Source of the DNA: CAYJAP01 sp964368425
Lineage (GTDB): Bacteria; Bacillota; Clostridia; Christensenellales; UBA1242
Direction: 5' to 3'
Assembly (NCBI GenBank): GCA_964368425.1
Contig: CAYJAP010000010.1
Coordinates: forward strand, 1 to 20,214
Length of the DNA stretch: 20,214 nt
In this document: positions 14,844 to 20,214 of the stretch, in pieces
Layout: every line of letters starts with the position of its first letter
Position numbering within the stretch: the stretch's first letter is position 1
Program-made: the position numbers and the translations under genes
The notes under the pieces: generated by a model
What the model was told of the DNA's origin: nothing
The model's input: the letters and a program-made list of their open reading frames with translations, nothing else
Database searches by the model: none

Positions 14844-15221
14844 TTATCCTTGTCCCCTTATGAAGTTAACAATGTCCGCAGCATAGGTTGTAAACAACCA
14901 TAGAACGATTAGTAACGCTACCATTATAACCAATCCGATAACCGCATTAATCAGACGCTTTTTAGCTTCTTCACGTTTGCTTGTATCTTCAGCACGGCTA
15001 TAGTTAACACCCAGCACAATCGCATAGATAGAACCTGCTGTTCCTACTAAGATTAACAGCGGAGTCATAATATTTTCCAGTAGATTTTGAATTGGTTTTA
15101 TTATATTGCTATACCAGCCCGTGTCATCATTAATATCGTAGTTTGGCGGTTCAGTAGCATCTCCTACTAGACTTTTAAAATTCATAATATGTTGTGCAAT
15201 TTGAAATAATAGCATTTGCAT
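14844..15221 (-). CDS. Small VirB2-like pilin protein
   Basis: A 125-residue membrane protein with a short N-terminal part, then two hydrophobic helices (about 52-73 and 92-113) separated by a charged loop YSRAEDTSKREEAKKRL. This is the usual topology of VirB2/TrbC-type pilin subunits of conjugative systems in Firmicutes. The second half is closely related to the end of the 238-residue neighbour. I chose the ATG at 15221 because GGGAGG lies seven bases before it; the frame runs open to 15302, but that start has no comparable site. It has its own promoter at 15253-15281. It is probably the major pilin and the first gene of a two-gene unit with the fused paralogue. The family call rests on topology and context, not on a database match. 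Confidence 0.78.
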   Translation of the reverse strand: MQMLLFQIAQHIMNFKSLVGDATEPPNYDINDDTGWYSNIIKPIQNLLENIMTPLLILVGTAGSIYAIVLGVNYSRAEDTSKREEAKKRLINAVIGLVIMVALLIVLWLFTTYAADIVNFIRGQG

Positions 15222-15252
15222 AATATTTCCTCCCGAAACATTCACTAAACAG

Positions 15253-15281
15253 ATAATAACAAAAAGAAATATCTTTGGCAA
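15253..15281 (-). promoter_or_regulatory. Promoter of the pilin genes
   Basis: Minus strand: -35 TTGCCA (15276-15281), 17-base spacer, -10 TATTAT (15253-15258) preceded by TGT (extended -10). It lies 32 bases before the small pilin start, in the divergent 304-base gap shared with the coupling protein gene. The rest of that gap is AT-rich. Confidence 0.65.
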
Positions 15282-15480
15282 ACAAATTTTAAATGTTAAC
15301 AAAAGTTTTGGCTATTTTCTGCTTTGTTATGTAAATATTACCACATAATTTATTGTCAGACAACCAAAATAATATGTTTTAATAAAAAAATACAAAATTC
15401 CGCAAAACGTTTTACACAAAATATTTTTATATATATACTATTACTGACACTAGAAATACAAAATTAACGCAATACAAAGT

Positions 15481-15500
15481 TTTGAGTTTATATACTCAAA
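15481..15500. promoter_or_regulatory. Palindrome before the coupling protein gene
   Basis: Arms TTTGAGT (15481-15487) and ACTCAAA (15494-15500) around TTATAT, 26 bases before the start codon. A -10-like TATACT (15491-15496) lies inside it, without a clear -35. It is a candidate operator controlling the VirD4-like gene. Confidence 0.45.
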
Positions 15501-15525
15501 TACCATTACAAACTATGGAGGACGT

Positions 15526-17532
15526 ATGGCAGAAGAAAAAAATAAAAAGAAAAAAAGTGCAGGTTCAAAGTTTTTAATATTTGTATTAGAGCTCGTGCTC
15601 TCTTTTATTATAGCTTACGTAGCAACCAGCTACCTGGCTTTTAAAGAGATAATTTTATCTGTAGACGTTCTCTTCCAACCTTACTTCTTCCCTATACTTG
15701 GGTTATTGGCATTGGCCTTCGTGCTGTTAATATTAAGTAAAGCCCTCAAACCTTCCAGTGGCAGCGGAGATGCATCTGTGAAATACAAAGGGGATAAGAA
15801 AAAATACTACGATACTGAATGGTTGAGCACGAAAGCGTTGGAAACAGAATCAAAATATATGTATCATCTGTTCCAGGACTTGGGAAAAACAAGCGATATC
15901 GGAATACCTATACGTGCAGAATACAGCAACAATAAACTACATATCAACATGTATGAAAGCATACATACGTTAGTTATAGGATCTACAGGTTCAGGTAAAA
16001 CTACTCAAATTATTAACCCTTACGTGCAAATAATGAGTTCATTAAAACATAAACCTTGTTTAGTTATAGCCGACCCAAAGGGCGAAATCTATAGAGATAA
16101 CATCACACACCTTAACAATAACGGTTACAGAACACTGGTTTTTGACCTTATTGAACCTTTTAAAAGCACCTGTTGGAATCCATTGGCGCGCCCATATAAC
16201 ATGTACAAAAGGGCTCAAACACTAGAAAGTGAAATTAAGGTGCACCGAAACGAAGATCCTAGACAGAGTAAATTACAGCTGGCAGCCAACGAGTATTATC
16301 AAGAATGGTACGAGTTAGATGGCATCGCATTCCCTAACATGGACATGGTACGACGTAAAATGTTGTCTTTAAAGCAAACTTTGGAAACAGAAGCCTTAGA
16401 AGAGCTAAAAGAAATTTCCTCAGTTATATGTCCAATCGAAGACAAAAACTCTCCTATCTGGGAAAGTGGTGCAAGAGACTTGATAAACGGCATCCTGTTA
16501 GCGATGTTAGAAGACACGATGATTCCAGACACAGGCATGACAGAGGCAAAGTTTAATTTCTACAATATGGCACAAGTGGCAAACTTTAAAGACAATGATC
16601 CTTACAATCCCTTCAAAACACTCGGTGATTATTTTGCTGGAAGAGACAAATTTAGTGGAGCTCCCCAACTAGCAAATCAGGTGCTTTCCAATGCTGGAGA
16701 TACCAAACGAAGCTATATGGGAATAGTTGCCGATAGAATGGGACTGTTCGCAGACATGGGTGTCTGTTTTGCTACGCACAAAAATGAAATGACCTTGGAA
16801 AACTTTGTTGAGAAACCGACAGTATTATTCATAAAAGTTCCTGATCATAAACTAAATCGACATCCGTTAGCCTGTATGTTCATATCTCAGTTATATAAGA
16901 TACTAGTAGACATCGCCAACACATACGGTGGTAAACTACCTAGACAGGTACATTTCTTGCTAGATGAGTTTGCAAACATTCCTAAAATCCCTAGTTTTGA
17001 AACAATAATAACAGTTGCACGTGGAAGAAATATCTACTTCACCCTGATTTTACAAAGCTATGTGCAGTTAGCAATTAAATATGACCAAAACATCGCAGCG
17101 ACTATAGAGGACAACTGTAACATACACATCTACCTAGCCTCAAACGATATGGATACCAAGAAAAAGTTTAGCGAAAAGTGTGGACATACAACAGTAGAAT
17201 CAGAAAGCAAATCTTCTAGCAAAGGCAAAGGTGACGATTCAAAAAGCAGTAATACAAGTGTGACTATTGAACAGCGTCCGTTAATCTATCCAGAAGAACT
17301 GGATAGTCTGAAAGAAGGTATAAATATAGTTAAGATACTAAAACAACCACCTCTTAAGGCTGAATTTACTAGGTACTATAAAGTGCCGCTGTACAACAGT
17401 AAACAGGTTACTGATGAGTATAAAGAACCAGGAGTATTGGACGTCAGAGCAATATACTTTGATATACTCGAAAGAAACAAAAACATATTGAAAAAAGATA
17501 CCCGAAGCAACTTAGATTTTGATTTAATTTAA
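15526..17532 (+). CDS. VirD4/TraG-type type IV coupling protein
   Basis: The coupling ATPase selects substrates (protein or relaxase-bound DNA) and hands them to the T4SS channel. The 668-residue protein has two N-terminal membrane segments (about 15-37 and 54-72). A nucleotide-binding domain follows, with Walker A GSTGSGKTT at 152-160, the IADPKGEIY motif just after, and Walker B FLLDEFANIP at 477-486. A helical insertion lies between them (about 225-330), where family members hold the substrate-recognition all-alpha domain. A Ser/Lys-rich segment near 560-583 looks like a flexible linker. The layout matches TraG/TraD family coupling proteins of Gram-positive elements. The ATG is preceded by GGAGG. 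It is divergent from the pilin genes. Confidence 0.93.
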   Translation: MAEEKNKKKKSAGSKFLIFVLELVLSFIIAYVATSYLAFKEIILSVDVLFQPYFFPILGLLALAFVLLILSKALKPSSGSGDASVKYKGDKKKYYDTEWLSTKALETESKYMYHLFQDLGKTSDIGIPIRAEYSNNKLHINMYESIHTLVIGSTGSGKTTQIINPYVQIMSSLKHKPCLVIADPKGEIYRDNITHLNNNGYRTLVFDLIEPFKSTCWNPLARPYNMYKRAQTLESEIKVHRNEDPRQSKLQLAANEYYQEWYELDGIAFPNMDMVRRKMLSLKQTLETEALEELKEISSVICPIEDKNSPIWESGARDLINGILLAMLEDTMIPDTGMTEAKFNFYNMAQVANFKDNDPYNPFKTLGDYFAGRDKFSGAPQLANQVLSNAGDTKRSYMGIVADRMGLFADMGVCFATHKNEMTLENFVEKPTVLFIKVPDHKLNRHPLACMFISQLYKILVDIANTYGGKLPRQVHFLLDEFANIPKIPSFETIITVARGRNIYFTLILQSYVQLAIKYDQNIAATIEDNCNIHIYLASNDMDTKKKFSEKCGHTTVESESKSSSKGKGDDSKSSNTSVTIEQRPLIYPEELDSLKEGINIVKILKQPPLKAEFTRYYKVPLYNSKQVTDEYKEPGVLDVRAIYFDILERNKNILKKDTRSNLDFDLI

Positions 17533-17583
17533 TGTAAAGTTAAATTCTTTAATTTAATGTAAAGTTAAATTCTTTAATTTAAT
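17523..17583 (+). repeat. 25-base tandem repeat at the end of the coupling protein gene
   Basis: Two exact copies of a 25-base unit (17523-17547, 17548-17572), starting TTTAATTTAATG and ending TTAAATTC, plus 11 bases of a third (17573-17583). The repeat starts inside the last codons of the gene; the stop TAA is in the first copy. Confidence 0.9.
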
Positions 17584-17632
17584 TTTCATTATTAAATATA
17601 TGCAACAATCTAAAAGTATAATATAAACAAAC

Positions 17633-17658
17633 AAAAATCCGCCATCTGCGGATTTTTT
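17633..17658. terminator. Bidirectional terminator between the coupling protein gene and ung
   Basis: Perfect 10-base arms AAAAATCCGC (17633-17642) and GCGGATTTTT (17648-17657), loop CATCT. T-runs occur in both directions, so it can end the plus-strand coupling protein transcript and the minus-strand ung transcript. Confidence 0.9.
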
Positions 17659-17797
17659 ACTGTCAAAATCTTTATTGTATCTCTCTTTAGCTTGCTATAC
17701 TTCTTCGCCTGCTTTAGTAACTCCATTATGTTGCTATCCTTACCAACTTTTTATTGCGTTGGAAGTTACAATAATGTGCACATGTGTACATATATTT

Positions 17798-18472
17798 CTA
17801 GTCTTCTATCTGCCAATCTATCGGTTCTTTGCCTAGTTTATTGAGTATATCGTTTGCCTTGCTGAAATGCTTACACCCAAACCAGCCACCTCTGTTTGCG
17901 CTCATCGGGCTAGGATGTACTGCTTGTAACACGAAATGTTTTGTTGCATCTATCTCTTGTGCAATGGCTTTTGCACTACCACCCCACAACATAAATATTA
18001 CCGGCTCTATTCTGGCATTTAGTAACGCAATTACTTTTCCCGTGACAGCTTCCCATCCCCAGTTTTTGTGACTGTTAGGACGAGCACTCTCCACCGTCAA
18101 TACGGAGTTTAACAACAACACCCCCTGTCTTGCCCACTTAGTTAGATTGCCGCTCTTAGGTATTCTACATCCTAGATCGGACTGTAACTCCTTGTATATA
18201 TTCTGTAATGATGGCGGGATATTCACAGCCTTTTCCACCGAAAAACATAGTCCGTGTGCCTGATTCACCCCGTGGTATGGGTCTTGTCCAATGATTACAA
18301 TCTTGACATTTTCATACTTTACAGCATTCAGCGCATTAAATACATTTTCTGGAGCAGGATATATTGTTTTGTTAGAGTATTCTGCGTGTAATTTCTTTTG
18401 TAATTTCACAAAAGAATCGCTTGAAAACTCCTCCTGCAATAAATTATACCACGACTTTGCAATAGGAAACAT
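17798..18472 (-). CDS. ung: Uracil-DNA glycosylase, family 1
   Basis: Ung removes uracil from DNA, starting base excision repair of deaminated cytosine or misincorporated dUMP. The protein is 224 residues, close to the usual 225-230. Diagnostic motifs are the catalytic water-activating GQDPYHG (62-68, Asp64), LLLNSVLTV near 119-127, and the DNA-intercalating HPSPMS (186-191, His186). I chose the ATG at 18472 because GGAGGGTG lies directly upstream; a longer start at 18502 has no such site. The gene is intact, reads opposite to its T4SS neighbours, and has its own likely extended -10 promoter. It is probably a core gene beside or inside the accessory locus. Confidence 0.96.
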   Translation of the reverse strand: MFPIAKSWYNLLQEEFSSDSFVKLQKKLHAEYSNKTIYPAPENVFNALNAVKYENVKIVIIGQDPYHGVNQAHGLCFSVEKAVNIPPSLQNIYKELQSDLGCRIPKSGNLTKWARQGVLLLNSVLTVESARPNSHKNWGWEAVTGKVIALLNARIEPVIFMLWGGSAKAIAQEIDATKHFVLQAVHPSPMSANRGGWFGCKHFSKANDILNKLGKEPIDWQIED

Positions 18473-18492
18473 ACACCCTCCAAACTTAAACA

Positions 18493-18498
18493 AGTATA
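18493..18498 (-). promoter_or_regulatory. Likely -10 element of ung
   Basis: Minus strand TATACT preceded by TGA (extended -10), 20 bases before the start codon. There is no good -35. Confidence 0.4.
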
Positions 18499-18687
18499 TC
18501 ATAACAAATGTAAAACTTAAAACTCTTACAATTATTTCTGAACACTTCTTGTAAAACTTTTTATACGTCTACGAATTATGTATACACGACAAATTCGTAA
18601 ACTCGGCTACTTCAAAACATTTAACTGTTAATAATTCTACAATAATTATTTATAATATACACTTATTCTGTAACTTCTGCAATAATG

Positions 18688-18715
18688 TTTGCATTTTGAC
18701 ACAAAATAGTATAAA
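18688..18715 (+). promoter_or_regulatory. Possible promoter of the VirB6-like gene
   Basis: -35 TTTGCA (18688-18693), 16-base spacer, -10 TATAAA (18710-18715), 33 bases before the start codon. A perfect TTGACA at 18695-18700 overlaps the spacer but has no well-spaced -10, so the choice is uncertain. Confidence 0.4.
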
Positions 18716-18748
18716 ATTATTGTAATAATTGTGCTAGGGGGAACCTTT

Positions 18749-20214
18749 ATGCCATATACCTCGGTTTATTTAGGCGGTATTCTACAAGAAATTATGAGTT
18801 GGGCGGTTAATTTACTTTCCACTGTAATATCTTTTGTTATTGATCTTTTAACAACAATCTTTGCAGGATTACTTTATAAAATAGGCGCAATGCTATTAGG
18901 CTTGGTAGACTTTGTACAATCCCTTTTTAGAAAACTGGCAGGATTAGAACCAAGCTGGTATGCCGGTGCTGAAAATGAAGGAGACTTCCTGTTACAATTT
19001 CTATCAGAGGATTCCGTACTAAAAGTTTTCTTGGGAATGACTTTAGTAGCAATTGCAATATTGCTAATTACCACAATAGTTCAAATAATCAGAACAGAGT
19101 ATACAACTGCAGGTGCAGAAAATACAAAAGCGAAAATTTTCGGTAAAACATTAAAGGGATTGGTATATTTTGTAGCAGTTCCTATCGCTTGTTTCTTCGG
19201 TATTTTCGTATCCAACTACCTATTACAGGCCCTTGATAAAGCTAGTAATCCGTCGGGTTCTTCTAAAATTGGAGGCGCTGTCTTCTTAGCAGCAATGTCA
19301 GAAGCAAATAAGTTTAGTAATGCACCCGGCTCTACCATGACCATATTCGGAAAAAACGAACAACAACCTTGGAGCACTTGGTTAACTCCTAGCGATAACG
19401 AGGAAACACGAGGGCAGTATAAATTAGATCAGGATACAACTCCAACAGATGGTAAATCTTTTACTAATAGCGATACAAAAGGAGTCTTAGATGATGTTGC
19501 TACTAAATTAAAGTCTAGTATAAACATACCCGAAGGATCAAAGAATTCTGTAGAAGCTGCTCGTTACTATGCTTCTGTGGTGGACTTGGCTTTCGCGTCG
19601 GGCACTACATTTACCACGTCCTCTTGGAGTGGTATTATAAACACAGATGAATTACCAACCGGATATGCAGACAGTGTTGTGATAGGTTCATTACAGAATG
19701 TGTTCGACTACACTGATCAAACTCAAGTTTCGGTATTCTACAGTATAAGAGACACCAACTTCTTAATCTTGTTTGGCGGGTCTATGTTCGCTACATACTG
19801 CATGTTGATGGCATGTTTCGGACTGATGATAAGAATAATTAAAGGTGTAATTCTGTTTATGATAGCTCCTCCAATTGTTGGTATGTTCCCTATCGATGAA
19901 GGTGCATTTAATAACTGGAGAAAGAAATTCGTTGCTGCAGTATTGGCAGCCTACGGAACAGTAGTTTCGTTAAACTTATTATTTGTAATTCTACCATTGT
20001 TGAAAAATATTCAATTATTTGATCCTAGTGGCAAAGGGATGGCAGGAGTAGCAAATATTGGCTACAACAACTTAATATATCTGTTATTTGTAATTGTCTG
20101 TTTGTTCTTCTTCAAAGATGCCCCTTCCCTAGTTGGTGGCTTAATCGGTGCTGACGATGCTATGGGCGAAGGTGCAAAGATGGCTAAAAACGTTGGTGGA
20201 ACAATCGGTAAAGG
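18749..20214 (+). CDS. VirB6/TrbL-like polytopic membrane protein (partial, runs off the right edge)
   Basis: Translated by hand: an open frame from ATG at 18749 (preceded by AGGGGGAA) to the window end, 488 codons without a stop. It begins MPYTSVYLGGILQEIMSWAV. Hydrophobic helices lie at about residues 17-55, 88-112 and 130-160. A long polar segment of roughly 170 residues follows, then more helices near 335-375, 391-420 and 441-456. Several N-terminal helices, a large extracytoplasmic loop and a cluster of C-terminal helices fit the VirB6/TrbL channel subunit of T4SS in Gram-positive elements. Context with the coupling ATPase and pilins supports this, but the family call is by architecture only. 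The C terminus, often long in this family, is missing. Confidence 0.75.
   Translation, partial: MPYTSVYLGGILQEIMSWAVNLLSTVISFVIDLLTTIFAGLLYKIGAMLLGLVDFVQSLFRKLAGLEPSWYAGAENEGDFLLQFLSEDSVLKVFLGMTLVAIAILLITTIVQIIRTEYTTAGAENTKAKIFGKTLKGLVYFVAVPIACFFGIFVSNYLLQALDKASNPSGSSKIGGAVFLAAMSEANKFSNAPGSTMTIFGKNEQQPWSTWLTPSDNEETRGQYKLDQDTTPTDGKSFTNSDTKGVLDDVATKLKSSINIPEGSKNSVEAARYYASVVDLAFASGTTFTTSSWSGIINTDELPTGYADSVVIGSLQNVFDYTDQTQVSVFYSIRDTNFLILFGGSMFATYCMLMACFGLMIRIIKGVILFMIAPPIVGMFPIDEGAFNNWRKKFVAAVLAAYGTVVSLNLLFVILPLLKNIQLFDPSGKGMAGVANIGYNNLIYLLFVIVCLFFFKDAPSLVGGLIGADDAMGEGAKMAKNVGGTIGK

Noticed and set aside
17610..17726. A 38-codon minus-strand frame beginning MELLKQAKKYSK
   Set aside because: It reads straight through the strong terminator hairpin at 17633-17658, and the upstream AAGGA is too far from the ATG. 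It may be a gene remnant, but I cannot support it.
3155..20214. Integrative element ends (att sites), integrase or tRNA gene target
   Set aside because: No tRNA gene, recombinase or long direct repeat pair was found in the window. The right end lies outside, so absence is not proven.

Overview
The window looks like a low-GC chromosomal segment of a Bacillota (Firmicutes), most likely Clostridia or a related uncultured host-associated lineage. The reasons are strong AGGAGG-type ribosome binding sites, an rpmG-secE-nusG-rplK-rplA-rplJ ribosomal cluster with a Firmicutes-style L10 leader, and AT-rich intergenic DNA with sigma-A-like promoters. TGA is used as a stop and TGG for Trp, so the code is standard. 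I cannot name a genus from the sequence alone.

Positions 1-3270 (minus strand) are core translation and secretion genes. rpmG (found by reading the sequence), secE, nusG, rplK and rplA read leftward from a promoter at 3242-3270. rplJ follows from its own consensus promoter and an L10 leader with an intrinsic terminator. Two copies of a GTGGGAG motif, one before rplK and one between rplK and rplA, suggest L1 autoregulation. Positions 3385-5092 hold a two-gene ABC-2 type exporter, and 5282-6127 an unrecognised gene on the plus strand with a near-consensus promoter.

Positions 6466-20214 look like one accessory system. A VirD4/TraG-type coupling ATPase (15526-17532, plus) and the start of a polytopic VirB6/TrbL-like membrane protein (18749 to the edge, plus) define a type IV secretion (T4SS) locus. 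Two VirB2-like pilin paralogues lie on the minus strand. One is small; the other carries a signal peptide and an extracytoplasmic domain fused in front of the same two-helix pilin module. Further left on the minus strand are a 1688-residue, charged, coiled-coil-rich protein with no membrane segment, a 78-residue protein and a 419-residue protein. The 1688- and 419-residue proteins share the tail pattern T-P-[ST]-x-G-R at the extreme C terminus, which makes them candidates for substrates or partners of the secretion system. A housekeeping uracil-DNA glycosylase (ung) sits between the coupling ATPase and the VirB6-like gene.

No relaxase, integrase, transposase or attachment site is visible here. 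The T4SS could therefore be a fixed chromosomal secretion machine rather than a mobile element, but the locus runs off the right edge and this cannot be settled from the window. Most non-ribosomal promoters carry an extended -10 (TGn before the -10 hexamer), unlike the two ribosomal promoters. Several gene starts were moved to an internal ATG preceded by a good ribosome binding site.
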